64,000 nucleotides of DNA from Cryobacterium zongtaii (lineage in GTDB: Bacteria; Actinomycetota; Actinomycetes; Actinomycetales; Microbacteriaceae). Numbering within the stretch: the first letter of the stretch is position 1; every line of letters starts with the position of its first letter. This document shows positions 17,357 through 25,385 of the stretch, piece after piece. The stretch spans positions 1 to 64,000 of the forward strand of contig NZ_PPXD01000015.1 of the NCBI RefSeq assembly GCF_002909375.1. The letters are read 5' to 3'. A program made the position numbers and the translations under genes. The notes below the pieces were generated by a model. The model saw only the letters and a program-made list of their open reading frames with translations. It was not told the DNA's origin and made no database searches.

Positions 17357-17427
17357 GGGGCGGAATACAACCGCCCCGATACACCAGTAGGGGGTGCGGG
17401 TCGCCCTCCTCAGAGGACGACCCGCAC
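17357..17427 (-). terminator. two hairpins between binding-protein and permease genes
   Basis: GGGGCGG (17357-17363) pairs with CCGCCCC (17371-17377), and GTGCGGGTCG (17394-17403) pairs with CGACCCGCAC (17418-17427) with extra inner pairs. They lie between the binding-protein stop (17464) and the permease start (17310), like the hairpin in the galactoside operon, and probably limit read-through or protect upstream mRNA. Confidence 0.55.
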
Positions 17428-17463
17428 GGTTGGGCTGTTAGACGAGCCGGTTGTCGAACCAGA

Positions 17464-18780
17464 CTAGTTGGAGGGCCAGCCGGCTTCGATGCTCGTGAGC
17501 ACCTCACCCGTCGGGGCTCCATTGATCCAGTTGACCATTCCCTTCCAGAAGGTGCCGGCGCCAACGGAGCCGGGCATCAGGTCGGAGGCGTCAAAGCGGA
17601 AAGTGGTTTCCGAGTCCTGAAGGATCTTGATGGCTTCCTGCAGGATCGGGCTCTGCGCGTTGGCCGGGTCGAGACCCGAGTTGGCGCTGATGACCCCGCC
17701 GAGGCTGACGCGGCTGTTCGCCCAGTCATCGCTGGAGAGGTACGTCTGCACGGCCTGGGTGTCTGCGTCGTCCGAGAACGCTCCGACAATCTCGCCACCA
17801 CCGGTGACAGCCTGGCTACCGGCCTCCTGGGCCGGGGTGATGAAGGCCCACACGTCACCGTCGGGACCGACCTCGCCGCCGGCATCCGTGATGAAGCCGT
17901 CGAAGAAGGATGCCTGGTGGTGCAGGGCGCAGGTGCCCTCGGCGAGCGGCGTGGCTACGTCACCGAACGCGATGCTGTTGATCGAGCTCACATCGCCGAA
18001 GGTGGCGTTGACGTAGGACGGGTTCAGCAGGATCTCGCCGACGGAGTCGAATGCGGATGCAATCGCCGGGTCCGTGAACGGAATCTCGTTGGCAACCCAC
18101 TTGTCGTAGGTCTCAGCGCCGGCCTCACGCAGAACGAGGTCCTCGACCCAGTCCGTGCCCGGCCAACCGGTTGCGTCACCAGAGCCGAATCCGGCGCACC
18201 ACGGGGCGGTGCCGGTCTTCTCCTGGATGGTCTTCGTCACGGCGAGGAGCTCGTCCCAGGTCTCGGGAACTTCGACACCCCACTCGGTGAACTTGGCCGG
18301 GGAATACCAGACGAAGCCCTTGACGCTGGCCATCAGCGGAGCGCCGTAGAACGTGTCGCCGACGGTGCCGTATGCCTTCCAGTCGGAGGACCAGAACTCG
18401 TCGACGTTGTCTTCAACGGACGAGGGGGCCGGCTTGAGGAAGTCGCGACTGGCGAGGTCGGCCATCAGGCCGGGCTGCGGGAAGATCGCGAGGTCTGGAG
18501 CGCTGCCACCCTGAGCACGAATGGCAATCTGAGCTTCGAATTCCTTCGACGCCTCGTACTGGATGTCGATGTCGTTCTCTTCTTCCCAAGCCTTCCAGGA
18601 CTCTTCGAGAAGCTCGGCCTCGGTGTCAGCGATGGTGCCGTAGACGGTGACGACACCGTCACCCTCGGCTCCGGCTTCGGCGCTCGTGCTGCCGGGACCA
18701 CCGGAACAGCCGGCCAATGTCAGCCCGGCAATCGCGACCATGGCGATGGGTGCTGTGATTCGGCGGTGGAATGACCGCAT
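17464..18780 (-). CDS. sugar ABC transporter substrate-binding lipoprotein, AglE type
   Basis: The 438-residue protein starts MRSFHRRITAPIAMVA with lipobox LTLAGC (Cys at about 26) and a Gly/Ser linker, so it is anchored outside the membrane. VVTVYGTIADTEAELLEESWKAWEEEN and GSAPDLAIFPQPGLMADLA fit family 1 binding proteins, nearest in pattern to alpha-glucoside binders. ATG 18780 has GAGGAGGA six bases upstream; the frame is open to 18966 but upstream sequence holds operators. It heads the operon and is divergent from a LacI gene. Confidence 0.87.
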   Translation of the reverse strand: MRSFHRRITAPIAMVAIAGLTLAGCSGGPGSTSAEAGAEGDGVVTVYGTIADTEAELLEESWKAWEEENDIDIQYEASKEFEAQIAIRAQGGSAPDLAIFPQPGLMADLASRDFLKPAPSSVEDNVDEFWSSDWKAYGTVGDTFYGAPLMASVKGFVWYSPAKFTEWGVEVPETWDELLAVTKTIQEKTGTAPWCAGFGSGDATGWPGTDWVEDLVLREAGAETYDKWVANEIPFTDPAIASAFDSVGEILLNPSYVNATFGDVSSINSIAFGDVATPLAEGTCALHHQASFFDGFITDAGGEVGPDGDVWAFITPAQEAGSQAVTGGGEIVGAFSDDADTQAVQTYLSSDDWANSRVSLGGVISANSGLDPANAQSPILQEAIKILQDSETTFRFDASDLMPGSVGAGTFWKGMVNWINGAPTGEVLTSIEAGWPSN

Positions 18781-18861
18781 TCTTCCTCCTCGTTGAGTGG
18801 TTGCGGTGCGCCGGGATCCCCCGGACAAACACCAAGGTGCTGCAGGAACTGCTCGTCGTGC

Positions 18862-19023
18862 TGGAAACGGTTGCACAAGGAACCGGTTCCACACCACAAA
18901 GTACGGCACAGATTCGTTCGACACAAGCCCAATATGGTTACAGATTGACAAAGATCGCGCTCTCATGCCAGCGACGCTTCAAACCGGTCACACTTCGGTG
19001 TCGAATTTCTGGAACCGATTCCA
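18862..19023. promoter_or_regulatory. LacI operators in the divergent promoter region (GGAACCGNTTCC type)
   Basis: The 300 bases between the binding protein (start 18780) and lacI (start 19081) hold three related palindromes: TGGAAACGGTTGCA (18862-18875), GGAACCGGTTCC (18879-18890, perfect) and TGGAACCGATTCCA (19010-19023). All have the CG centre typical of LacI sites. One pair sits near the importer promoter, one near the regulator's own promoter. Confidence 0.7.
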
Positions 19024-19080
19024 GCCCGGCCGCCGAGGAGATATGGTGGCCAGAGCGGTTCCAACGACGGGGAGGCTGGC

Positions 19081-20091
19081 ATGAGCGCGATCGCGGATGT
19101 AGCACGCATGGCCGGCGTCGCCAAGGCCACGGCCTCCCGGGCGCTCAGCGGCCGGGGCTACGTGTCGGACGAAACGCGTCAGAAGGTGGTCGACGCCGCC
19201 GCCCTGATCGGCTACGTCGCCTCGCCCAATGCGGCCAGCCTGGTGACCGGCCGGACAAAGAGCATCGGCGTGATCATTCCGTTCATCAGCCGCTGGTTTT
19301 TCTCCGAGATCCTGGAGAGCCTCGAGCAGTCCCTGCTCGCCGAGGGCTACGACATGACGCTCTACAACCTCCCCGCACATTCGGCCGAACGGGAGCGGGT
19401 CTTCGATTTCTTCCTCGCCCGCAAGCGGTTCGACGGTGTCATCTCCGTGGGCGTCGAGCTCAGCGATGCCGAGGTGGAGCTCCTGCACCGGCTGGGCCGT
19501 CCTCTGGTGGGCATCGGCGGTGAGATCCCCGGCGTGCATACCATCGCGATCGACGACATCGCGGCCGCGCGCCTGGCCACCGAACACCTGATCAGCCTCG
19601 GGCACACCGACATCCGTCATGTCGGCGGTGATCAGGTGGACCAGATGGACTTTGCCGTGCACACCAAACGGCTCACCGGTTTCAACACGGCCATGCACGC
19701 CGCCGGCCTGTCCAGGGATGGCCGCTTCGCCCCCTGCGCCTTCACGGTTCCCGGGGGGTACGAGACCGGTCTGGCGCTGTTCGGTAATCCGCACCGGCGG
19801 CCGACGGCGGTCTTCGCGGCGAGCGACGAGATCGCGTTCGGCCTCATCGTCGCGGCCAGGGAGCTCGGCATCCTGATCCCGTCCGAGCTCTCGGTGATCG
19901 GCATCGACGGCCATCCGTATGCCGAGATGTTCCGGCTCACCACCATCGAACAGCACCCGCGCAACCAGGCCAGGATGGCCGTTGAGTCCCTGCTGGGTGC
20001 GCTCGAGCAGCCGTCGGCGCCGGTCACACCCGGTCTCACCAGGGCGCCGACCAACCTGGTCATGCGCTCCAGCACCAGCGCACCCCGGTGA
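19081..20091 (+). CDS. LacI-family repressor of the alpha-glucoside-type importer
   Basis: The 336-residue protein opens with its helix-turn-helix at once (MSAIADVARMAGVAKATASRALSGRG, broken here as ADVARMAGVAKATASRALS) and has the hinge VASPNAASLVTGRTKSIGVI and a sugar-binding domain ending SVIGIDGHPYAEMFRLTTIEQ. ATG 19081 has GGGGAGG about 4 bases upstream. It is divergent from the importer operon with three palindromes between, so it probably represses both in the absence of an alpha-glucoside. Confidence 0.85.
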   Translation: MSAIADVARMAGVAKATASRALSGRGYVSDETRQKVVDAAALIGYVASPNAASLVTGRTKSIGVIIPFISRWFFSEILESLEQSLLAEGYDMTLYNLPAHSAERERVFDFFLARKRFDGVISVGVELSDAEVELLHRLGRPLVGIGGEIPGVHTIAIDDIAAARLATEHLISLGHTDIRHVGGDQVDQMDFAVHTKRLTGFNTAMHAAGLSRDGRFAPCAFTVPGGYETGLALFGNPHRRPTAVFAASDEIAFGLIVAARELGILIPSELSVIGIDGHPYAEMFRLTTIEQHPRNQARMAVESLLGALEQPSAPVTPGLTRAPTNLVMRSSTSAPR

Positions 20092-20102
20092 CCCGGCTCC
20101 GC

Positions 20103-20140
20103 AACTGTTGCCCGTGCGCAACAGTTGGGGTGGTCGCCCC
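20103..20140. terminator. hairpin with the AACTGTTnCCCGTGCG motif
   Basis: AACTGTTG (20103-20110) pairs with CAACAGTT (20119-20126) and a second GGGG/CCCC stem follows to 20140. It sits just after the lacI stop at 20091. The sequence AACTGTTnCCCGTGCG is shared with the terminator at 8122. Confidence 0.5.
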
Positions 20141-20173
20141 AGACCGTCAGCGGCGCGGGTTAGCCTCGAGGGG

Positions 20174-21130
20174 ATGATTTCCGACCCTTCAGACGACGCC
20201 ACCGCCGGCACGGACCGGGATGCCACCCCCCGGGCATCCACCCGGTACGCACCCCGGCGCCCGTTCGACCTGGCGGCCACCATGGCCCCGCACAGTCGCG
20301 GTCGCGGCGACCCCACCGCCCGCGCCGATGCCGCCGGGCTCTGGCGCACCCAACGCACCCCGCTCGGACCGGCGACCCTGTTGCTTCGGCAGGCCGCCGA
20401 CGGCGGCGTCGACGCCAAGGCCTGGGGACCGGGCGCCGAGTGGTGCATCGCCCAGGTACCCGCCCTGCTGGGCGACGGCGACGACTGGACCGGACTCGAC
20501 CTCGGCGGCCACGGTGTTCTTGCCGAGGTCCGCCGCCGTAACCCCGGCGTCTGGCTGGGCAGCTCCGGGCTGGTCTTCGAGGCGTTGATCCCGGCAATCA
20601 TCGAACAGAAGGTCACCACTCTCGAGGCCCACCGGGCCTGGTACCGGCTCATCCGCCAGCACGGCGAGGCGGCCCCGGGCCCCGCACCAGCGGGGATGAT
20701 GGTCTCCCCCGGACCGGAACGATGGCGCCTGGTGCCGTCGTGGGACTGGCACCGGGCCGGCGTCGATCCGCGCCGCTCACGCACGGCCGTTTCTGTTGCG
20801 GCCGTGGCGGCATCCCTCGACCGGCCCGTCGACGCCGTCACGGCCTCACGACGGCTGCAGTCCCTGCCCGGCGTCGGCCGATGGACCGCCGCGGAGGTGA
20901 CTCAGCGCTCGCACGGTGACCCCGATTCGGTGAGCGTGGGCGACTACCATCTGGCCGCCCAGGTGGGCTGGGCCCTGACCGGATCCCCCGTCGACGACGA
21001 CGGCATGCTCGAACTGCTCGATCCCTTCGCGGGACACCGCCAGCGTGTGGTGCGCCTCATCCTGGGCAGCGGCTACCGCGCCCCGCGCCGCGGCCCGCGC
21101 ATGACCGTCCAGGACCACCGCTCGCACTAA
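20174..21130 (+). CDS. DNA-3-methyladenine glycosylase (HhH-GPD family, AlkA-like)
   Basis: The 318-residue protein should remove alkylated bases from DNA. It carries the GPD-type helix-hairpin-helix LQSLPGVGRWTAAEVTQRS (about residues 235-253) followed by the catalytic aspartate segment SVSVGDYHLAAQVGWAL. A preceding block FEALIPAIIEQKVTTLEAHRAW is the usual glycosylase helix. The start is ATG 20174, right after the purine-rich GAGGGG; the frame is open to 19919 but that part overlaps the lacI gene. It stands alone between lacI and a convergent MarR gene. Confidence 0.85.
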   Translation: MISDPSDDATAGTDRDATPRASTRYAPRRPFDLAATMAPHSRGRGDPTARADAAGLWRTQRTPLGPATLLLRQAADGGVDAKAWGPGAEWCIAQVPALLGDGDDWTGLDLGGHGVLAEVRRRNPGVWLGSSGLVFEALIPAIIEQKVTTLEAHRAWYRLIRQHGEAAPGPAPAGMMVSPGPERWRLVPSWDWHRAGVDPRRSRTAVSVAAVAASLDRPVDAVTASRRLQSLPGVGRWTAAEVTQRSHGDPDSVSVGDYHLAAQVGWALTGSPVDDDGMLELLDPFAGHRQRVVRLILGSGYRAPRRGPRMTVQDHRSH

Positions 21131-21160
21131 CCGGGCCGGCCGCACACGCTGAATGGGCGG

Positions 21161-21664
21161 TCACCGGGGCTCGGAGGCCGGGCGGGGCGCCGCCGCCATC
21201 CGGTCCGGCGGCGTTACGCGGTGCGGTGCGGCCATCCGCTCGCCGACCTCGACCCTGTCGCGCAGGATGGCGACGGCGCGTTCGAGGGTGCCGACATCGT
21301 CGATGGGCAAGTCGGCGAAGTAGGGCAGCAGGGCGGCGACCAGCTCGGTCCGCCAGGCGATCAGAGCCGCGACACCCGCCGGGGTGCTGGCGATGAGGCT
21401 GGCCCTGGCATCGTCGGGGTCGCCGGCGCGTTCGACCCAGCCTCGGTCGACGAGGCTGCCCACCAGCTTGGTGGCGGTGGGCTGCGAGACCCGGCTGCGC
21501 TCGGCCAGGTCGCCCAGGCGGATCGGGCCGCTGGAGAGCAGCACGCTGAGGGTGCGCCACAGAGCGGGCGATTCCGTGCCGCGCGCTGCGCGGGCCGCGA
21601 CGCGGGTGAGCCGGTGGTTGACGGACACGAGGTCCCCGAGGATGTCAGGAAGTGCTGCGGGCAT
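21161..21664 (-). CDS. MarR-family transcriptional regulator
   Basis: The 167-residue protein has the winged-helix layout of MarR proteins: dimer helix LVSVNHRLTRVAARAARG, recognition region PIRLGDLAERSRVSQPTATKLVGSLVDRGWVERAGDPDDAR (broken here as RVSQPTATKLVGSL) and C-terminal helix ERAVAILRDRVEVGER. ATG 21664 follows a GGTGGGGGG run; the frame is open to 21805 but runs through a palindromic repeat. Its target is not evident: it is convergent with the glycosylase and downstream of rplL on the same strand. Confidence 0.78.
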   Translation of the reverse strand: MPAALPDILGDLVSVNHRLTRVAARAARGTESPALWRTLSVLLSSGPIRLGDLAERSRVSQPTATKLVGSLVDRGWVERAGDPDDARASLIASTPAGVAALIAWRTELVAALLPYFADLPIDDVGTLERAVAILRDRVEVGERMAAPHRVTPPDRMAAAPRPASEPR

Positions 21665-21691
21665 CCCCCCACCATATACAGACCGAATCGC

Positions 21692-21754
21692 CCGCGACCC
21701 GTGAGAAAAGCCCCAGAAACTCGAGAGTTTTGGTGCTTTTCTCACAGTTCGCGG
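21692..21754. repeat. palindromic intergenic repeat, copy B
   Basis: A 63-base imperfect palindrome (31-base arms, about four mismatches) starting CCGCGACCCGTGAGAAAAGC, centred on CTCGAGAG. It is the most symmetrical of three copies (also 13174-13236 and 49349-49410). It lies downstream of rplL and upstream of the marR start. Confidence 0.65.
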
Positions 21755-21766
21755 GTTAACGGCAGC

Positions 21767-21795
21767 GGGCGCCGCATCCAATGGATGCGACGCCC
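21767..21795 (-). terminator. terminator hairpin after rplL
   Basis: GGGCGCCGCATCC (21767-21779) pairs with GGATGCGACGCCC (21783-21795) with one mismatch, downstream of the rplL stop at 21827. It should end the rplJ-rplL transcript together with repeat copy B just beyond. Confidence 0.65.
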
Positions 21796-21826
21796 GTGCG
21801 AGCAACTAACCCCTTGCGGGGCGAGA

Positions 21827-22210
21827 TTACTTGAGGGTGACGGTGGCGCCAGCGGCCTCGAGGGAAGCCTTTGCCTTCTCGGCAGCTTCCTTCGCAACGC
21901 CCTCGAGGACGGCCTTCGGCGCGCCATCGACAACGGCCTTGGCCTCGCCGAGGCCCAGGCTGGTGAGCTCGCGCACAACCTTGATGACCTGGATCTTCTT
22001 GTCGCCAACGGCGTCGAGGATGACGTCGAACGCGCTCTGCTCTTCGACCTCTTCGGCAGCGGCGGCGGGGCCAGCGGCTCCGGCGACGGCGACGGGTGCA
22101 GCCGCGGTGACCTCGAAGGTCTCCTCGAATGCCTTGACGAACTCGGAGAGCTCGATGAGGGTGAGGCCCTTGAACTGCTCGAGCAGCTCTTCAGTGGAAA
22201 GCTTTGCCAT
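21827..22210 (-). CDS. rplL: 50S ribosomal protein L7/L12
   Basis: The 127-residue protein forms the flexible stalk of the large ribosomal subunit that recruits translation factors. The N-terminal dimer domain ([20 protein letters not shown]), Ala-rich hinge ([19 protein letters not shown]) and C-terminal domain ([20 protein letters not shown], then [16 protein letters not shown]) are all present and length is normal. It follows rplJ by 51 bases. No rpoB follows; a marR gene does. Confidence 0.97.
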   Translation of the reverse strand: MAKLSTEELLEQFKGLTLIELSEFVKAFEETFEVTAAAPVAVAGAAGPAAAAEEVEEQSAFDVILDAVGDKKIQVIKVVRELTSLGLGEAKAVVDGAPKAVLEGVAKEAAEKAKASLEAAGATVTLK

Positions 22211-22261
22211 GATTTTTCTCCTATTAGTTTCTTAGTTACTCACCGCGGTACAGGCAGATGC

Positions 22262-22777
22262 CTAGTTCGCGGACTCCTGCTTTTCACGCAGCGCTTCGAT
22301 GGTGCGAACAGCCTTCGACAGCGGTGCGTTGAACAGATATGCGGCTCCGAACAGCGAGGCCTTGAAGGCGCCGGCAAGCTTGCCGAGCAGAACTTCACGG
22401 GACTCGAGGTCGGCGAGCTTGCCTACCTCTGCGGCGGTCAGGGGGTTACCGTCGAAGTAACCTCCCTTGACAACCAGGAGAGGGTTTGCCTTGGTAAAGG
22501 CACGCAGCTTCTTCGCGACGGCGACAGGGTCACCGTGTACGAAAGCGATAGCGGACGGACCAACGAGCTCCTCGTCGAAAGACGTGATGCCGGCGTTGTT
22601 GGCCGCGATCTTGGTGAGCGTGTTCTTTACCACGGCGTACGTGGCGTCCTCACTGATGGACGTGCGCAGCTCCTTGAGCTTCGCAACAGTGAGTCCGCGG
22701 TACTCGGTGAGCAGAACGGCGGTCGAGCTCTGGAATTTCTCCTGCAGCTCGGCGACCGTTGCTTCCTTGTTCGCCAT
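22262..22777 (-). CDS. rplJ: 50S ribosomal protein L10
   Basis: The 171-residue protein anchors L7/L12 dimers to the ribosome and, in other bacteria, represses its own operon by binding the leader [34 protein letters not shown] is the standard N-terminus (seen here as [13 protein letters not shown]), followed by [10 protein letters not shown] and the conserved [12 protein letters not shown]. Length is normal. The upstream 200 bases hold an L10-leader-like structure. Confidence 0.97.
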   Translation of the reverse strand: MANKEATVAELQEKFQSSTAVLLTEYRGLTVAKLKELRTSISEDATYAVVKNTLTKIAANNAGITSFDEELVGPSAIAFVHGDPVAVAKKLRAFTKANPLLVVKGGYFDGNPLTAAEVGKLADLESREVLLGKLAGAFKASLFGAAYLFNAPLSKAVRTIEALREKQESAN

Positions 22778-22824
22778 GGCGCTCCTCTAAATATTCATGT
22801 GCCGGTAGCCCGGGGCGCAGACAT

Positions 22825-22930
22825 GAAAAAAGCTCCAGCGCAAGCGCCGGAGCTGAGGCCAGTTTGACTGGCTAACTTCGAACACCTGCGCGGGCCGTTC
22901 ACGTGAATGAACCTTCGATCGCTTTTCCAT
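22825..22930 (-). ncRNA. L10 leader with attenuator hairpin
   Basis: On the minus strand the rplJ 5' region contains CCGCGCAGGTG (22883-22893), typical of the L10-binding leader, followed by a pairing GCCAGT/ACTGGC segment and an 11-base stem AGCTCCGGCGC / GCGCTGGAGCT (22854-22831) with a two-base loop and then TTTTTT. The last part is a factor-independent terminator ahead of the ATG at 22777, so it can act as an attenuator for rplJ-rplL. Confidence 0.7.
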
Positions 22931-23034
22931 TTCTGGGCAGCGACAACCGGCGGTCTTTGGCTGTTCCCCACCATACGGGATCCCCCTGGCGGTGCGCAAA
23001 TCGGGCCAGCACCCCACCCGGCTTCGCAAACTAG

Positions 23035-23076
23035 TTGACAAAGGTCCACTATGTATTTATAGTTGACATCTGTCAA
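23035..23076 (+). promoter_or_regulatory. strong promoter with overlapping MarR-type operator
   Basis: TTGACA (23035-23040), 17 bases, TATAGT (23058-23063) form a near-consensus promoter for the MFS exporter. TTGACATCTGTCAA (23063-23076), a 6-base inverted repeat, overlaps the last base of the -10 box and the expected start, where a repressor would block initiation. The MarR gene directly after the exporter is the likely binder. Confidence 0.72.
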
Positions 23077-23094
23077 TTATTTAGCTGGAGATTC

Positions 23095-24861
23095 ATGTCA
23101 CGCCGTTCTCGCACCACCACTCCCCCGAACCGGCCCATCACGGCCGACGGTTCCATGACCAAGCGCCAGGTCCTCGAGGCCCTGTCCGGCCTGCTGCTGG
23201 GCATGTTCGTGTCGATCCTCGCCGGAACCGTGGTCAGCACCTCGCTGCCGATCATCATCTCCGACCTGAAGGGTGACCAGTCCGCATACACCTGGGTCAT
23301 CACCGCCACCCTGCTCGCCACCACGGTGTCCACGCCCATCTGGGGCAAGTTCGCCGACCTCTTCAACCGCAAGTTGCTCATCCAGCTGGCCCTGGCCACC
23401 TTTGTGATCGGCTCGGCACTGGCCGGCTTCTCGCAGGACACCGGAACCCTCATCGGCTTCCGCGTGCTGCAGGGCCTCGGCGCCGGCGGTCTCGCCGCGC
23501 TCAGCCAGATCATCATGGCCGACATCATCAGCCCCCGGGACCGCGGCAAGTACGCCGGCCTGTTCGGCGGCGTCATGGCCCTCGGCACCGTCGGCGGCCC
23601 GCTGCTCGGCGGCGTGGTGACGGATGCCTTCGGCTGGCGCTGGAACTTCTTCATCGCCCTGCCCGTCGCCATCGTGGCCATCGTGCTCCTGCAGCGCACC
23701 CTGCACCTGCCCCCGCGGGTCAAGCGCGTGGTGAAGATCGACTACCTCGGTGCCGTGCTGATCGCCGGCGGCGTCTCGCTGCTGATGATCTGGGTCACCC
23801 TGGCCGGCAACAACTTCGAGTGGGCATCCGTCACCTCCTTCGTCATGGTCGCCGCCGCCGCGCTGCTGCTCATCGCCGCCGTGATCGTCGAGTTCAAGGT
23901 GCCGGAGCCGATCATCCCGCTGACGCTGTTCAAGAACCGCACCTTCACCCTCGCCACCGTCGCCAGCATCTCGGTGGGCGTGTCGATGTTCGGCACCTCC
24001 GTCTTCCTCAGCCAGTACATGCAGCTGGCCCGCGGGGCCACGCCCACCCAGTCCGGCCTGCTCACCATCCCGATGATGGGCGGCCTGCTCATCTCGTCCA
24101 CGCTGTTCGGCACCCTGATCAGCCGCACCGGCAAGTGGAAGGCCGTCATGGTCTCTGGTTCGGTCCTCGTCGTCGCCGGGCTCCTGCTGCTCGGCAGCCT
24201 GCAGTACGACACCAACCTGATCCTGGTCGGTATCTTCATGTTCGTGCTCGGCGCGGGCCTGGGCATGGTCATGCAGAACCTGGTCCTGGTCGTTCAGAAC
24301 TCGATCGACGTCACCAACCTGGGTGTGGCCACCAGCGCTGTCACGTTCTTCCGCAGCCTCGGCGGCACCATCGGTGTCTCGGTTCTCGGCTCGGTGCTCG
24401 GCACCGTCGTGGCCCAGAACATCAAGGACGGCATCGGCACCCTCGCGCCGGCCGACCAGGCCATCGCGGTGAAGACGCTGGGCTCCGGCGTCATCCCGCA
24501 CGTCAACACCCTGCCTGACGCCATCCGCGTCGTCGTCGAGTCGGCCTACGGCACCGGCGTCGGCACGGTCTTCCTGCTCGGAGTGCCGCTCGCCGTGATC
24601 ACCCTGGTGATGGTCGCGCTGATGCCCAACGCGTCGCTCGGTACCCAGACCGCCATCGCCCTGACCAAGGCCCAGGCGACGAAGAAGGCACCCGAAAACC
24701 TCGAGGACAACGACCTGCGCGAACTCGAGGCCGAGGACATGCTGATCGAAGTGGGCGCTGCCGCCGCCGGCCTCACCCCGGTGGGCCTGGCCCACCCGAC
24801 CGGCTCGATCCGCGTGCAGCCCGGCACCGACCCGTCGGAAAACCCGAGCACCGGTCGCTAG
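23095..24861 (+). CDS. MFS multidrug exporter, 14-helix DHA2 (EmrB/QacA) type
   Basis: The 588-residue membrane protein has about 14 hydrophobic helices and the family motifs: LAGTVVSTSLPIIISDL in helix 1, the motif A-like GKFADLFNRK after helix 2, and RVLQGLGAGGLAALSQIIMADIISPRDRGKYAG (seen here as LQGLGAGGLAALSQ). It should export drugs by proton antiport. ATG 23095 has TGGAG 7 bases upstream; an upstream in-frame ATG would overlap the operator. The C-terminus has a charged tail of about 70 residues. A MarR gene follows immediately. Confidence 0.88.
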   Translation: MSRRSRTTTPPNRPITADGSMTKRQVLEALSGLLLGMFVSILAGTVVSTSLPIIISDLKGDQSAYTWVITATLLATTVSTPIWGKFADLFNRKLLIQLALATFVIGSALAGFSQDTGTLIGFRVLQGLGAGGLAALSQIIMADIISPRDRGKYAGLFGGVMALGTVGGPLLGGVVTDAFGWRWNFFIALPVAIVAIVLLQRTLHLPPRVKRVVKIDYLGAVLIAGGVSLLMIWVTLAGNNFEWASVTSFVMVAAAALLLIAAVIVEFKVPEPIIPLTLFKNRTFTLATVASISVGVSMFGTSVFLSQYMQLARGATPTQSGLLTIPMMGGLLISSTLFGTLISRTGKWKAVMVSGSVLVVAGLLLLGSLQYDTNLILVGIFMFVLGAGLGMVMQNLVLVVQNSIDVTNLGVATSAVTFFRSLGGTIGVSVLGSVLGTVVAQNIKDGIGTLAPADQAIAVKTLGSGVIPHVNTLPDAIRVVVESAYGTGVGTVFLLGVPLAVITLVMVALMPNASLGTQTAIALTKAQATKKAPENLEDNDLRELEAEDMLIEVGAAAAGLTPVGLAHPTGSIRVQPGTDPSENPSTGR

Positions 24862-24862
24862 T

Positions 24863-25384
24863 GTGATGGTCATGACCGACCACGGCGAGCTTCCCCCGGT
24901 CGCCGAGCCCGGCGTCACGGCCGCCCTGTCCCCCGACACCGCGACCGAGGCCGCCGAGGCCTTGGCCGACGTCGAGGAGCAGATGATGCAATTGGCGGCC
25001 TATGTGCGCGGCGCCCTGCGCGATTCGGCCCTGCGCATCGACCCGGCGCTGCAACCGTTCGGCCTCAAGATCCTGCGCACCCTGCGACGCTGCGGACCCA
25101 CGCACGCCAGCGCGCTGGCCGAGTTGCTCGAGGTGGACCGCAGTGTGATCAGCCGTCAGGCCCGGCTGCTCGAGGACCTCGGCCTGCTCGAGCTGGCCGC
25201 GGACCCGGCCGACGGGCGCGCCAGGTTCCTCGCGGCAACCCCGTTGGCGATGGAGAAGATGGCGGCCGTGCCGGGAGGCGACAAGAGCCTGCTGCACGGC
25301 CGGCTGACCTCGTGGCCCGAAGCCGACCTGCAGCAGTTCGCCCTGCTGCTGAAACGGCTGAACTCCCCCGACGGCGCACGGTAG
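24863..25384 (+). CDS. MarR-family regulator of the adjacent exporter
   Basis: The protein of about 170 residues has a MarR winged helix: PFGLKILRTLRRCGPTHASALAELLEVDRSVISRQARLLEDLGLLELAADPADGRARF (key helix DRSVISRQARLLEDLG). It starts within 2 bases of the exporter stop; GTG 24863, ATG 24866 and ATG 24872 are all possible starts. It is co-transcribed with the exporter and probably represses their joint promoter at 23035-23076. Its 3' end is 1 base from the convergent sensor kinase. Confidence 0.85.
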   Translation: MMVMTDHGELPPVAEPGVTAALSPDTATEAAEALADVEEQMMQLAAYVRGALRDSALRIDPALQPFGLKILRTLRRCGPTHASALAELLEVDRSVISRQARLLEDLGLLELAADPADGRARFLAATPLAMEKMAAVPGGDKSLLHGRLTSWPEADLQQFALLLKRLNSPDGAR

Positions 25385-25385
25385 G

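Noticed and set aside
16546..18774. 742-codon open frame on the plus strand
   Set aside because: It is the antisense of the alpha-glucoside permease and binding-protein genes, which have clear family motifs; the frame has a composition typical of high-GC shadow frames.
18988..20841. 617-codon open frame on the minus strand
   Set aside because: It runs antisense through the LacI gene and the DNA glycosylase and shows no domain.
23098..24939. 613-codon open frame on the minus strand
   Set aside because: It is antisense to the MFS exporter; His/Asp/Gly-rich composition is the mirror of hydrophobic codons.
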